Of a DNA stretch of 64,000 bases, positions 52,606 through 62,700 are shown in pieces. A program made the translations under genes and the position numbers. The notes below the pieces were generated by a model. That model saw nothing but the letters and a program-made list of their open reading frames with translations, was not told the DNA's origin and ran no database searches. This DNA is from Flavonifractor hominis. Its GTDB lineage: Bacteria > Bacillota > Clostridia > Oscillospirales > Oscillospiraceae. Positions within the stretch are counted from its first letter, which is position 1. Each line of letters begins with the position of its first letter. The DNA lies in contig NZ_JBBMFT010000009.1 in NCBI RefSeq assembly GCF_040095835.1, positions 10,427 to 74,426 on the forward strand. Direction: 5' to 3'.

Positions 52606-53232
52606 TCAGAGCAGCTCTTCAAAGCTGTGGATATACCTGTCGCACAGCGCCCGCATCTCGTCCTCATAGCAGGCGTAGAAGGGGTCGTACACCCCCACCA
52701 CCGTCAGGCCCACCGCCTTGGCGGCCCGGCAGGCGCCGGGGGAGTCCTCGTACATGGTGCACGCCCCGCTCTCAACGCCCAGCAGCTCCAGGGCCTGGGT
52801 GAAGGCCCGGGGGTCCCGCTTTTCCACGCCCAGCTCCTGGACGTAGACGATCCGGGTGAAATAGCCGGTGAGCCCGTGGCGCTCCAGCGCCGCCTGGCAC
52901 AGCTCGGGCACGCAGGCCGTCAGCAGGGCCATCGGCTCTCCCCGACGGGCGCAGGCCTCCAGAAAGGCCCGGGCCCCGGGCTTGAGGGGGACCTGGCGGG
53001 CGTAGGCGTCCCGGGCCAGGTCCAGCCACTCGGCCATGATGGCCTCGGCCGTCAGGTCCAGGTGGTAGTAGTCCCGGGTGAACTGGGCGGCGATGGGGAA
53101 GATGGAGTGGCCCACCGTGTCGCTGTATTCCCGGGTGGCGGTGAGGCCCCGGCGGGCGAGAAAGCCGTTGTCCACCTCCACCCACACGCCGTTGGAATCC
53201 ACCAGCGTGCCGTCAAAATCAAATATCCTCAT
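52606..53232 (-). CDS. HAD superfamily phosphatase (phosphoglycolate phosphatase-like)
   Basis: 208 aa. HAD motif I FDFDGTLVDSN, motif II LLTACVPE, Lys in GVEKRDPRAF, and motif IV YEDSPGACRAA. The cap domain and length resemble beta-phosphoglucomutase/Gph-like phosphatases; substrate unknown. GGAGG precedes ATG 53232. Confidence 0.88.
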   Translation of the reverse strand: MRIFDFDGTLVDSNGVWVEVDNGFLARRGLTATREYSDTVGHSIFPIAAQFTRDYYHLDLTAEAIMAEWLDLARDAYARQVPLKPGARAFLEACARRGEPMALLTACVPELCQAALERHGLTGYFTRIVYVQELGVEKRDPRAFTQALELLGVESGACTMYEDSPGACRAAKAVGLTVVGVYDPFYACYEDEMRALCDRYIHSFEELL

Positions 53233-53315
53233 AACCAAGACCTCCAGAGAGAAGCCCGCCGCCCCGCGGCGGGATTTGGACGTTATTTTATCACAACCAA
53301 AGGAGAGGTACAACT

Positions 53316-54230
53316 ATGAGCGAACACAGAGAGAACAGTGTCCTGGCCCGTTTTGCAACGCCTCTGATCATCCTGGCCACCGTCATCTGGGGCAGCTCCT
53401 TCGTGGTGATGAAGAGCAGCGTGGACGTGCTGCCCACCTTCTGGCTGCTGGCCATCCGCTTCACCTTCGCGGCCCTGGTGCTGGCGGTGGTGTTCATCCG
53501 GCGCTGGAAGGTGCTGGACCGGCAATACCTCATCGGCGGTACGGTCATGGGCTTCTGCCTGTTTCTGGCCTACGCCTTCCAGACCTTCGGCCTGGAACAG
53601 ACCACCTCGGGCAAGAACGCCTTCTTCACCGCCGTCTACTGCGTCATCGTGCCCTTCCTGTACTGGATCATCGCCAAGCGCCGGCCGGACAAGTTCAATG
53701 TGCTGGCCGCCTTCCTGTGCATCGCGGGTATCGGGCTGGTCTCCATCACCGGGGATAGCGCCTCGGCCTTCAATATGGGCGATGTGCTCACCCTCATCGG
53801 CGGCTTTTTCTTTGCCGCCCACATCGTGGCCGTGTCCAAGTACTCCGAGGGACGGGACATCTTCATCCTGACCACGCTTCAGTTTGCTTCCTTCGCCCTG
53901 TTCTCCTGGCTGGGCATCCTCATCACCCGTCCCGCCCTCACCCCCGGCGTGTTTGACCGCAGCCTGATCCTGGGCCTGGTGTATCTGGTGGTCTTTGCCT
54001 CCTGCGGGGCGCTGCTGTTCCAGAACATCGGCCAGAAGTACACCGCCCCCGCCACCGCAGCCGTGCTGCTCTCGCTGGAGGCCCCCTTCGGCGTGCTCTT
54101 CTCCATCCTCTTTGCCGATGAGCGGCCTACGCCCCTTATGTTCGTGGGCTTTGCCCTCATCTTTGTGGCCGTGGTGTGCTCCGAGACCAAGTTTTCCTTC
54201 CTGTTCAAGAAAAAAAGCGGCAAGTGCTGA
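53316..54230 (+). CDS. DMT superfamily EamA transporter
   Basis: 304 aa, about ten membrane helices in two EamA halves (TPLIILATVIWGSSFVVMKS; LIGGTVMGFCLFLAYAF; DVLTLIGGFFFAAHIVAVSK; TAAVLLSLEAPFGVLFSILF). Exports or imports small metabolites; substrate unknown. AAAGGAGAGG precedes ATG 53316. Confidence 0.92.
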   Translation: MSEHRENSVLARFATPLIILATVIWGSSFVVMKSSVDVLPTFWLLAIRFTFAALVLAVVFIRRWKVLDRQYLIGGTVMGFCLFLAYAFQTFGLEQTTSGKNAFFTAVYCVIVPFLYWIIAKRRPDKFNVLAAFLCIAGIGLVSITGDSASAFNMGDVLTLIGGFFFAAHIVAVSKYSEGRDIFILTTLQFASFALFSWLGILITRPALTPGVFDRSLILGLVYLVVFASCGALLFQNIGQKYTAPATAAVLLSLEAPFGVLFSILFADERPTPLMFVGFALIFVAVVCSETKFSFLFKKKSGKC

Positions 54231-54244
54231 GACAGAACAGAGGC

Positions 54245-54276
54245 CCTGTGGGCGCGGCTGGGTCCGCGCCCACAGG
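54245..54276 (+). terminator. terminator-like hairpin after DMT gene
   Basis: 13-bp perfect stem CCTGTGGGCGCGG, 6-nt loop, no T run (AAAAAG follows), so the efficiency is uncertain. Confidence 0.6.
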
Positions 54277-54368
54277 AAAAAGTTGAAAAGATGGAAAAAA
54301 GGCATTGACAAAACAAATGTCCTGTGCTATTATTTTCTGGCTGACATGTGAAAGACGGTTATCCCCAT

Positions 54369-54442
54369 GCGGGTGTAGTTCAATGGTAGAATCCCAGCCT
54401 TCCAAGCTGGTCGCGTGGGTTCGATTCCCATCACCCGCTCCA
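54369..54442 (+). tRNA. tRNA-Gly (TCC)
   Basis: Acceptor GCGGGTG/CACCCGC with encoded CCA, anticodon TCC in the loop after CCAGCC, T-loop GGTTCGATTCC. First of a five-tRNA array. Confidence 0.97.
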
Positions 54443-54445
54443 TAC

Positions 54446-54522
<77 letters not shown>

Positions 54523-54543
54523 ATCGCTCCATGTAAGCTTTAT

Positions 54544-54620
54544 GGTGGATGTAGTTCAGTTGGTAGAGCATCGGATTGTGGTTCCGAGTGTCGCGGGTTC
54601 GAGTCCCGTCATCCACCCCA
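54544..54620 (+). tRNA. tRNA-His (GTG)
   Basis: Acceptor GTGGATG/CATCCAC with the extra G-1 at 54544 opposite C73, anticodon GTG in TTGTGGT, encoded CCA. Confidence 0.97.
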
Positions 54621-54680
54621 TAGACTCAAGGCGGAAGGGCCGGAGCGTCCGCTCCGGCCCTGCGCTTTTACCAGCGAGAT

Positions 54681-54755
54681 TGGGGTGTAGCCAAGTGGTA
54701 AGGCACGGGACTTTGACTCCCGCATTCGCTGGTTCGAGCCCAGCCATCCCAGCCA
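54681..54755 (+). tRNA. tRNA-Gln (TTG)
   Basis: Acceptor TGGGGTG/CATCCCA, anticodon TTG in CTTTGAC, encoded CCA. Confidence 0.97.
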
Positions 54756-54758
54756 TTT

Positions 54759-54834
54759 GACTCGTTAGCTCAGTCGGCAGAGCAACTGCCTTTTAAGCAG
54801 TGGGTCCGGGGTTCGAATCCCCGACGGGTCACCA
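54759..54834 (+). tRNA. tRNA-Lys (TTT)
   Basis: Acceptor GACTCGT/ACGGGTC (one T-G pair), anticodon TTT in CTTTTAA, encoded CCA; followed directly by a strong hairpin plus T run. Confidence 0.97.
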
Positions 54835-54898
54835 CGTCGGAGCAAAGTTCGCTTTGCTCCGACGCTTTTTTATGCTTACGCACAAAAAAGCGTCATCC
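54835..54898. repeat. double-hairpin repeat, copy 1 (also tRNA terminator)
   Basis: 13-bp perfect stem CGTCGGAGCAAAG with TTCG loop (54835-54864) and T run, whose last GACG begins a second hairpin (GACGCTTTTTT ... AAAAAAGCGTC). Shares the layout and TTTTATGCTTAYGCACAAAAA core with copy 3. Confidence 0.75.
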
Positions 54899-55008
54899 GC
54901 CCGCTCCCTTGCTCCTCCTCTCCAAATCGCAACCGCTTGCGCTGGGTTGCGCTTTGGTTCTGGGTGCAGACTTAAAGGCTTATCCTCGAAACCGTTCGCC
55001 CGTTTCAC

Positions 55009-55062
55009 GTCGGAGCAAGCGTCATATCGCTTGCTCCGACTTTTTTTATAAAAAGTCAGAGT
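55009..55062. repeat. double-hairpin repeat, copy 2
   Basis: 13-bp perfect stem GTCGGAGCAAGCG/CGCTTGCTCCGAC followed by T7 and a second A/T palindrome (ACTTTTT...AAAAAGT). Its arm GTCGGAGCAA is identical to copy 1. Confidence 0.65.
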
Positions 55063-55098
55063 GCGCTCATTTCCGGAGCCGCCCTGTTGTGCTGTCCC

Positions 55099-55162
55099 GC
55101 GTGGTTGCAAAGTCCGCTTTGTGACCACGCGTTTTATGCTTATGCACAAAAACGCCATCCAC
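55099..55162. repeat. double-hairpin repeat, copy 3
   Basis: 14-pair stem GCGTGGTTGCAAAG with 55117-55130 (two G-U type pairs, loop TCCG), then GCGTTTT...AAAACGC enclosing ATGCTTATGCACA, nearly identical to the core of copy 1. Confidence 0.7.
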
Positions 55163-55208
55163 TTGGCCTTGGGCGCAGTCCGGAAAGGGAGCGGGGTAAG
55201 ATTCTGTG

Positions 55209-55236
55209 TTGCAAAATTGATAGAATTCATTATAAT
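55209..55236 (+). promoter_or_regulatory. promoter of lipoprotein gene
   Basis: TTGCAA (55209-55214), 16-bp spacer, TATAAT (55231-55236). Confidence 0.65.
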
Positions 55237-55257
55237 TGGTAATAACAGGAGGTGTGT

Positions 55258-55272
55258 ATGCTAGTGTTGTAA
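55258..55272 (+). other. minimal leader ORF (MLVL, stop)
   Basis: ATG CTA GTG TTG TAA preceded by an ideal AGGAGG at 55247-55252, between the promoter and the lipoprotein start 80 bases later. It may be a leader peptide, or the relic start of a lost gene. Confidence 0.45.
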
Positions 55273-55351
55273 CGCTCGTCATTGCGGATTCTAGGGTTTC
55301 TTGCTGATTCAGATCAAAACACCATGCTCAAAGTTTTGGAGGGATTTGCAG

Positions 55352-55993
55352 ATGAAAAGAATGCTTTCACTTTTGCTGGCGCTTGCCATGCTCTTCTCGC
55401 TGGCCGCTTGTGGGAAAGGGACCACGGCGACACAACCTGCTCCGGAGGACGAGACGGGTGCTGTTACACAATCAAAGGCTCCCGCGGACGATGCTTCTGA
55501 TGCTGAGACGGTGGGCAGCGTTGCGGTTGACGAAGGGCTGTTTGACGTAACGCTCAGCATCCCCGCAGCATTCGCCGACGAAGATAAGACCCAGGCTGAT
55601 TATGATGCAATGGCCAAAGAAGCGGGCTACAAGTCGATTACGCTGAATGATGACGGCTCATTGACCTACGTGATGACCAAAGCCCAGCACAAGGACATGA
55701 TGGATCAGATGGCCGCAGAATTTCAAAAACAGCTTGACGAAATGTGCGGCAGCGAAAATTATCCCAACTTTGTATCCATCAAGGCCGATTCCAATTTTAG
55801 CAGCTTTGAGATTGTTACCAAAAGCGAGGAACTGGATTTGGCGGAGTCCTTCTCGGTGCTGGCGTTCTATATGCTTTCCGGTATGTACAATGCGTTCAAC
55901 GGAACACAGGTGGAAAATTGTAAGGTGACCTTTATCAACGAAGCCAGCGGCGCGGTTATTCAGGAAGCAAACTCGGCTGACGCAGGGGAATAG
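55352..55993 (+). CDS. putative lipoprotein of unknown function
   Basis: 213 aa. Signal and lipobox MKRMLSLLLALAMLFSLAAC place a lipid-modified Cys at residue 20. A Thr/Pro/Asp-rich linker (~22-55) is followed by a domain of ~155 residues (GLFDVTLSIPAAFADEDKTQ ... VENCKVTFINEASGAV) that I do not recognise. ATG 55352 with GGAGGG 8 bases upstream. Base composition is clearly less GC-rich than the neighbourhood, and it sits next to a tRNA array: possible recent gain. Confidence 0.8.
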   Translation: MKRMLSLLLALAMLFSLAACGKGTTATQPAPEDETGAVTQSKAPADDASDAETVGSVAVDEGLFDVTLSIPAAFADEDKTQADYDAMAKEAGYKSITLNDDGSLTYVMTKAQHKDMMDQMAAEFQKQLDEMCGSENYPNFVSIKADSNFSSFEIVTKSEELDLAESFSVLAFYMLSGMYNAFNGTQVENCKVTFINEASGAVIQEANSADAGE

Positions 55994-56004
55994 TTGTTTT
56001 GCAG

Positions 56005-56031
56005 AGAGGGGGCGCAGCATGCGCCCCCTCT
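56005..56031 (+). terminator. terminator-like hairpin after lipoprotein gene
   Basis: 12-bp perfect stem AGAGGGGGCGCA with 3-nt loop, no T run. Confidence 0.55.
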
Positions 56032-56091
56032 GGTCTGGAGGCCGGGCTTGCAGGACGCATGGCTCCACTGCAGAGGCGGAACGGCGGCTTC

Positions 56092-56119
56092 TTTACATTT
56101 GCGGAAGATTTGATATAAT
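56092..56119 (+). promoter_or_regulatory. promoter of acetyltransferase gene
   Basis: TTTACA (56092-56097), 16-bp spacer, TATAAT (56114-56119). Transcription would start near 56126, which excludes an ATG at 56131 with a ribosome site. Confidence 0.65.
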
Positions 56120-56172
56120 GAGAGCACCATATGCTCCGCCGCATCACCGGCGTGAGGAACAGAAGAGGGAGC

Positions 56173-56661
56173 GTGGACTGCGTGGAGGAGATTTGCATCC
56201 GTCCCATGGAGGCCGGGCAGGCCGGGGCGGTTTCGGCCCTGATCGGCCGCGTCCTGATGGAAGTGAACATCCGGGACTACAGCCGGGAGGACATGGTGGA
56301 ATTTGCCGCCTATTACAGCCCGGAGAAAGTGGCGTCCATCCCTGCGTCTGGCGGGCACAGCTATGTGGCGATGCGGGGGGAAGAGCTGCTGGCCTGCGGT
56401 TCGGTGGTACCGGTGGAGGGGCACCCCGACGAATGCATGATCCAGGCGCTGTTTGTGCGCCCGGACTGGGAGGGCCGCGGCGTGGGCCGGCGGATGATGC
56501 AGACGCTGGAAGCCGATCCCCTCTTCCGCGCTGCCCGGCGGGCGCTCGTATCCGCGTCCCTCACAGCGCATGAATTTTATGGCAAGCTGGGGTACCGCTA
56601 CCGGGATGGCAAAAAGATCTGTGAGGATAACGATCACTATTGGATGGAGAAGTTCCATTGA
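56173..56661 (+). CDS. GNAT family N-acetyltransferase
   Basis: About 162 aa; the start is uncertain (GTG 56173 or GTG 56182; both have an imperfectly spaced GAGGGA). Acetyl-CoA motif VRPDWEGRGVGRRMMQTLEA and C-terminal LTAHEFYGKLGYRYRDGKKI are clear. It modifies an unknown amine. Single gene ended by a good terminator. Confidence 0.85.
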   Translation: MDCVEEICIRPMEAGQAGAVSALIGRVLMEVNIRDYSREDMVEFAAYYSPEKVASIPASGGHSYVAMRGEELLACGSVVPVEGHPDECMIQALFVRPDWEGRGVGRRMMQTLEADPLFRAARRALVSASLTAHEFYGKLGYRYRDGKKICEDNDHYWMEKFH

Positions 56662-56673
56662 ATATCGCATAAA

Positions 56674-56707
56674 AAAAGCCGTGTTCCGCTGTTGGAACAC
56701 GGCTTTT
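56674..56707. terminator. terminator
   Basis: 14-bp perfect stem AAAAGCCGTGTTCC with 6-nt loop and TTTTCT tail. Confidence 0.92.
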
Positions 56708-56724
56708 CTGCGCTGTTTGGAAGC

Positions 56725-56780
56725 TTACTGAGCGGAGTCGTTCTTGCCGGTGAGGATGGCCTCTGCCACGGCCCCGCTTT
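56725..56780 (-). pseudogene. relic of an SLH-domain gene end
   Basis: On the - strand these bases read GAVAEAILTGKNDSAQ and stop, closely matching WAVAEGILTGKDGSAL of the SLH gene at 63834. The frame differs from the GH115 gene that ends at 56780 and no start precedes it, so it is not a gene now. Confidence 0.6.
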
Positions 56781-59700
56781 TAGTCGGCGGGCTGATAGAC
56801 CCGCACGTTGTCCACGTATGCCTCCACGGCGGGCCGGTCGGCATTGGAGTCATCGGTGTAGAACCGCAGCAGGCCGATGGTGTCCACCGGATTGCGCATG
56901 GAGAGCCCCGACGCGGCCAGGGCGCCGTTGATGTAGACCTGCATCTGGTCGGTGTCTGTATCCACCACCAGCGTGACGGTGTTCCACTGCCCGGCTTCAA
57001 ACGTGCCTACCTGCTGGGTGGAAGCGCTGTTCCCGCCCTGGAAATTGGTCTTGATCTGCCCGTTGTCCCGCAGGTGCACGCCGCCCAGGATCCGCTCCAT
57101 GGCGCTGTCCTGGTACAAGAAGGGCAGTCCCACGAAGGACGCGGGGGTGTCGGAGCGGACCGTGGCCTCGATATAGACCACGCCCGAGGCCCCGTCAAAG
57201 CTCCGCTTGGCCTCCACGCTCAGGCCCTTCTCCTTGGTGGTCTGGGTCAGCTTGAGGCAGCGGCCTGTATCGGTCTGCTCCAGTGTGACGGTGCCGCCGG
57301 TCTCTACCAGCTCCCAGCCGGTCAGCTGGTCCAAGCTCTCCAGCTCGTCAAAGCTGTCGTTGACCAGATAGGCCCGCTGGCGCAGTCCATCCCGCGCCGC
57401 CGTCAGCTCGGCCATGCACGCGGAGTAGGCGGCGCTGTTTTCCTCGGCCAGAGCGGCCTCGGCGGCCTGAATGGCAGCCGTAAGCGCGGCGTGGCTGTCC
57501 ACCGTGTAGGTCTCCGGGTCCTCGGCGGCCGGCCGGGCCTCGTCCACAGCCTGGCGCAGCTGCTCTGCCGTGACCGCTTCGCCGCCCGGCTGCTCCTCCG
57601 CCCGCTGGTAGACGAACACGTCGTCCACATAGGCCGTCAGCAGCGGCCGGTCGGTGTTTTTATCGTCGGAATAGAAGCGCAGCATGCCCAGCGTGTCCAT
57701 ATCGTTGCGCAGGGGGAGGTCCGACGCGGCCAGGGCGCCGTCGATGTAGACCTGCATGGTCTGGCTGTTGCTGTCCAGAATGAGGGTGACGGTCTTCCAC
57801 TCCCCGGCCGAGAAGCGGCCCACCTCTTTCAGGTTGGAGCTGCCGTGCTCGTAGGTGGCCCGGATGCTGCCGCCGTCCCGCAGGGCCAGCGCGCCCAGGA
57901 TGGTATTGGAATCGCTGCTGGGGTAGAAGTAGGGCGCGCCGAAGAAGGTGGCCGGCGTGTCGGAGCGCACTCTGGCCTGCACGTATACAATGCCCGAAAG
58001 CCCGTCAAAGCTCCTGCGGGCCTCCACGCTCAGCCCGCTGCCCTGGGCGGTCTGGACCAGCTTGAGGTACCGGTTGCCGTTGTCCTCCTCCAGGGTGACC
58101 GTGCCGCCGGTCTCCACCATGGTCCAGCCCTCCAGCGCGCTCACATCGGCTGCGTCGTCAAAGGTGTCGTGCACCTGGTAGGTGCGCCCGGTCAGGCCAT
58201 CGACCGCCTGCTCCAGCGCTCCGCGGGCCTGCTCGGCCTCTCCGGCGCCGATGCGCTCCTGGCTCAGCAGCGCTTCGGCCGTCTCCACGGCGGTGCGCAG
58301 GGCCGCGCAGCTATCCACGGTGTAGGCCTGCTCGTCGAGCCCCTCCAGCACCGCCCGGGCATCCTCCAGAGCCTCGGTCAGCTGCTGTACCTGCTCCGGA
58401 GTGGCGTCCACCGCCGGCTGGCCGTGGATGGTGATCTCATAGATGGAGGCGCTTCCGGAGCCGTTGGTGGCGTTGGTGACGTCGATCTGCAGGTACCGGG
58501 CGGACACATTCCACTGGTCGGAGGTATACTCCGGGGTACTGTTGCCGGTCCGGTCCAGCACCTGAACGTTGCTCTCCCCGTCCACGCTGGCGCTGAGGCG
58601 GTACTGATAGGACCGGGTACCGGAGCGGTACCAGCTGATGTCGATCTGACTGATGTCGTAGACCTTGCCCAGATCGATGCGGATCCACCTGGGATAACCG
58701 CCGCCGGAGGCGGCCCAGCGGGTATCCGGATCGCCGTCCATGGCGTTGTCGGTCACGTTGGTGCTCTCCTGACTCTCGGCGGTGAGGGTCACCAGCCGGG
58801 CGTTGTCCACCGCGGCGCACAGGGCGTCATAGTACTCCACTTTCTCCGCGAAGGAGTCCGGTACCTGGGGATAGCGGTCATAGAATTCCTGCACCATCTG
58901 CACGTCCCAGAGGGGCACCGTCCCCTCCGCCGGGGCATAGGCCAGGATGGCCTGGGCCTTCTGCTGATAGGCCGCGATCTCCGCATCGACGTTGGCCTGG
59001 AAGTCAATGCCCGCCAGGGCGCAGGACAGCCGGGCGTAGCCCCGGCGCACGGTGTCGGCCTGGATCTCCTCCAGGGACGCCTGCACGGCTGCCAGCTCGC
59101 TCTTCAGGGTGCCGGCGGACGCGCTGTCGCCCGCGGCCTCCAGCTCTGCGATTCTGGGCTCCACCGTATTCTGGATGTAGTCGTCCAGATAGGACCGCTC
59201 CAGGGACACCAGCGCAGGCGTCCAGGACGGGTCGGGATTGTACTGGGAGTGGTAGCTCTCCCGGGGACCCAGGTTGGAGTCGGCCTCACCGCCGGTGTTG
59301 ATGACGATGCGGTCTACCGCCGTACCCGCGTCCACCATATAAAGGCGGATGGTGTGATAGCCGGTGCTGGGGATGGTGATGGTGGCGGTGCATTTTTCAA
59401 TGCCGTTGACCACGTTGCTGGACCAGTTGCCCGACTCAGCCTTGTTCTGCCCGCTGATCATCACAGGCGTGCCGTCGTCCACGCCGATGGCCACGCGCTG
59501 CGTGCCCAGCTCATCCAGGGTGGGGATGCGGTATACGGTGACCGGGAAGGTCCCGGCGCTCTGGAAGTACACCTGATACGTCAGGTAGGGCGCTTCGGTC
59601 AGGTTCCCGTCGTAGCTGGCCGTACCCATGGGGCCTGCCGAGACTGCGTCGCCGGAGCGTCCCAGGCTCTTTGTGGTAAAGAAGCCGGCCCCATTGTTCT

Positions 59701-62700
59701 CCACGCTGCTGGTGTAATGCTCGGCCTCCATGGCCACATAGCCGTTGGCCTCGGCATAGCCCTGGATCTCGGTGCGGGGCAGGGCGGGGTTGCTGACGTG
59801 CAGGGTAATGGTTTTTTCACTGCCGGCCCCCGTGATGGTCAGCACTGCCGTCTGGTCACCGGCGGGCAGGGCATCCCAGTCGATGTCCACAAACAGCCGC
59901 TGCTCGTCGTAAATGGTGCCGCTGGGCTCCGAGACCGTCACCCACGCCTGGTCCGCCGTGGCAGTGTAGGCAAAGGGCCGGGTACCCTGGTTGTACACGT
60001 CAATGAAATGGGTGTCCTCCAGATAGGCGGAGAACTGCAGCACGCTGTCCTCCCCGGGGACCTGTTCCCCTTCGGTCACCACGCCCATCCGGCTGATGTA
60101 GCCCACGGTATCCACCGTGGTGGCGGAGGGCTTGGGCGAGCGGTCGGGGCGCAGGTTGTTGCTGTTGTGGGGCTGCATGATGAGGTTCCACTTGCCGTCG
60201 GACATACCGGTATTGTAATAATCCGTGGCCAGATCTTCCTGCTCATGGGCCCAGTCCACCATCTGTGCATGGAAATTGGCGGCCGCCGTGCGTCCCTGCT
60301 CCAGGCACAGGGCGTTTTTCTGGGAGTGGTAATACTTCAGGTTGTTGTAGTAGGTGGCGATGATCTGATAGGCCACATGCTGATAGAAGGCGTCGGCCTG
60401 AGCACGGTCGGTCTCGTACAGCGTGTCAAAAATGGCCTGGGCCTGCTGGGCCATCTCCTGGAGCTGGGCCACCCGCTGGGACAGCTCGTCGCCGTAGTTC
60501 ACCTGGCTGAAACCGAACTTCTTCCCGCCGGTGGAGCCGGTGGTGTGGTCCGGCTTGAGGATGGCCACCAGGTCGTAATACTCCTCCAGCAGCTGTGCGG
60601 TCTGCTGGCTGTCCACGTCGGGGAACCACTTCTCGGAGAGCTGTTCGTAGAAGCTGCTCTCGTCCTGGGTGCCCTCCAGATTGCTCTCGTCCCAACGGTC
60701 GATGTCCCACGCCATCTCGGTAAAGAGCTGGATGCTGATCTCGCTGGGCTTGAGGTCGCCCACGTTGACCACCCAGAGGGACTGGATGCCGCCCTCATAG
60801 GCCTTGCGCAGCTCGCTGAGCATCAGATCCGGCGAGACCGAGTTGAGCCAGCTGTAGCTGCCCGTGCCCTCATAGTTGAGGTGGTAATACACGCCGCTGC
60901 CGGCATAGGTCTGCTTCTCCTCCTCGGTGGGGAAGCGGCGGATGTAGCCGTGGTTGTCGTCGGCCCACACGATGATGGTGTCCTCCGGCAGCTCCAGGCC
61001 GGCCTCGTACAGGGGCAGCACTTCCTTATAGGGGATGAAGATGGGGAAGGCGTCCTCATTGACCTCGTTGCGCTCCAGCATGTCCACCTGGCTGTCCACC
61101 ACGTCCTGCAGCACGGCCAGCTTCTCCTCCTGGGTGCTGGCGTTGGCGGTGCGGAAGCCGGCGTCGTGCACGCCGCGCATGCCCAGAGTGTAGGAGACCT
61201 CGTAGTCCTTGTACGCCTGGACGCTCTCCTCCCAGTAGCGGTCGATGAAGGAGCGCTGCTCATCGCTCTCGCTGTAGTCATAGCGGGGGATGGGGTCCTC
61301 ATCGGGGTGATTTTTGTTGTAGTTGTACATCCAGTCGTCGACCTTGTTGCTGCCGATGGCCTGCATCAGGTCCAGACCGGTCAGATAGCCGTTCTCCTGG
61401 AGGAACACGCCCCACTCGGCGGTGCCGTTGCGCATCATGGGCTCGCAGTGGCTGGTACCCACGATGATGCCGTAGGCGTCGGCCAGTTCCCGGTTCTCCG
61501 GATACTTGTTGAAGTAGTCGGCGGGACCCAGCCGGGGCTCGGAGTGCATGGCCGGCCAGAGGTAATTGGCCTTGAGCCGCAGCAGCAGCTCATAGATCTT
61601 GGCATAGGTGTCCGGATTGATGTTGCCGTCCTCCCAGGCCGTCCCGGGCTCTTTTTCCTCGGTCTCCTGGGCCCACTGGATCATGTTCTGCTCGTCGTTG
61701 ATGAAGATGCCCCGGTACTGGACCGACGGTTCGCCCTCCATCTTCAGCGGCGTGTCGATGACGATGCGGCTTTGCACCTGGGGCTCAATATCGCCCCAGT
61801 AATACCAGGGAGACACGCCGATCTGTTCGGAGAGGTCATAGATGCCGTAGATGGTGCCCCGCATGTCGCTGCCCGCGATGACCAGCGCACGGTCCACACC
61901 CTCCACCGGCTCGTCCACGATCTTCAGCAGATAGCTCTCCCACTTGCCCTCCAGCTGCCGGGCTTCGTCCAGCTTGCCCGCCTCCATCAGGCTGCGGATG
62001 ACCGGGCTCTGATCCACCGAGCCGGCGATGACCGCCAGGCGGCCCAGCTGCTGCGGGTCGTTCTTGATCTCCGGTTTGTGCTCGGTGACCCGCTCCACAT
62101 CCAGCTGCAGATCGCCCATGGCCCGGATGACCTGGGGGTAGTCCTCCGACGAGACGTAGAGATCGGGCACATTGGTCCCGTCAAAAAGGACAAAGCCGTC
62201 CTCGGGCGCTTCGGGCTCCGTTACGGTCACCTTGTACTGCCGGCTGGTGCTGAGATAGCCGTTGGCCGCCGCCGTCACGGTGAGCACCGCTGTGCCGGCC
62301 GCCACGCCGTTTACCAGGACCCGGTGGCCCTCCACCTGAGCCTGGACCACAGCCTCGTCGCTGCTGACCGCCGTCAAAACCGCCTTGTCTGGCGTTACGG
62401 CAAATTCCAGCGCCGTCTGGCTGCCCGCCTCCAGCGCCTCGATGTCCGCTCCGCCGGTCAGGACGACCGTCCCTTCTTCCGATTCGTGTTCCGTCTCGTC
62501 CTCCGTACCGCCGGAAGAGGCGCTGTTGTGCGTCAGCTGTGTATCCTCCGCCGGAACATACTCCGTCACGACGGTGTCATCCTCCAGCTCCACGCTCACC
62601 TGTTCCGCGTCCGGCCGGACGGTCAGGCAGTCCAGGTGGCTGCCGCCGGTCACATGTACGTCCATCCGATCGGCCGCCACCGTGACGGTCCCGGCGGTCA

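Noticed and set aside
54835..55165. CRISPR array
   Set aside because: Only three imperfect, hairpin-type repeats with unequal spacing and no cas genes.
54829..55230. 133-aa ORF on the - strand through the hairpin repeats
   Set aside because: Made of the palindromic repeats themselves; no ribosome site or signal of protein selection. Such ORFs are often annotated by mistake near tRNA ends.
55282..55500. 72-aa ORF beginning TTG 55282
   Set aside because: Overlaps the lipoprotein gene in another frame; the lipoprotein has a signal peptide, lipobox and a well-placed GGAGGG.
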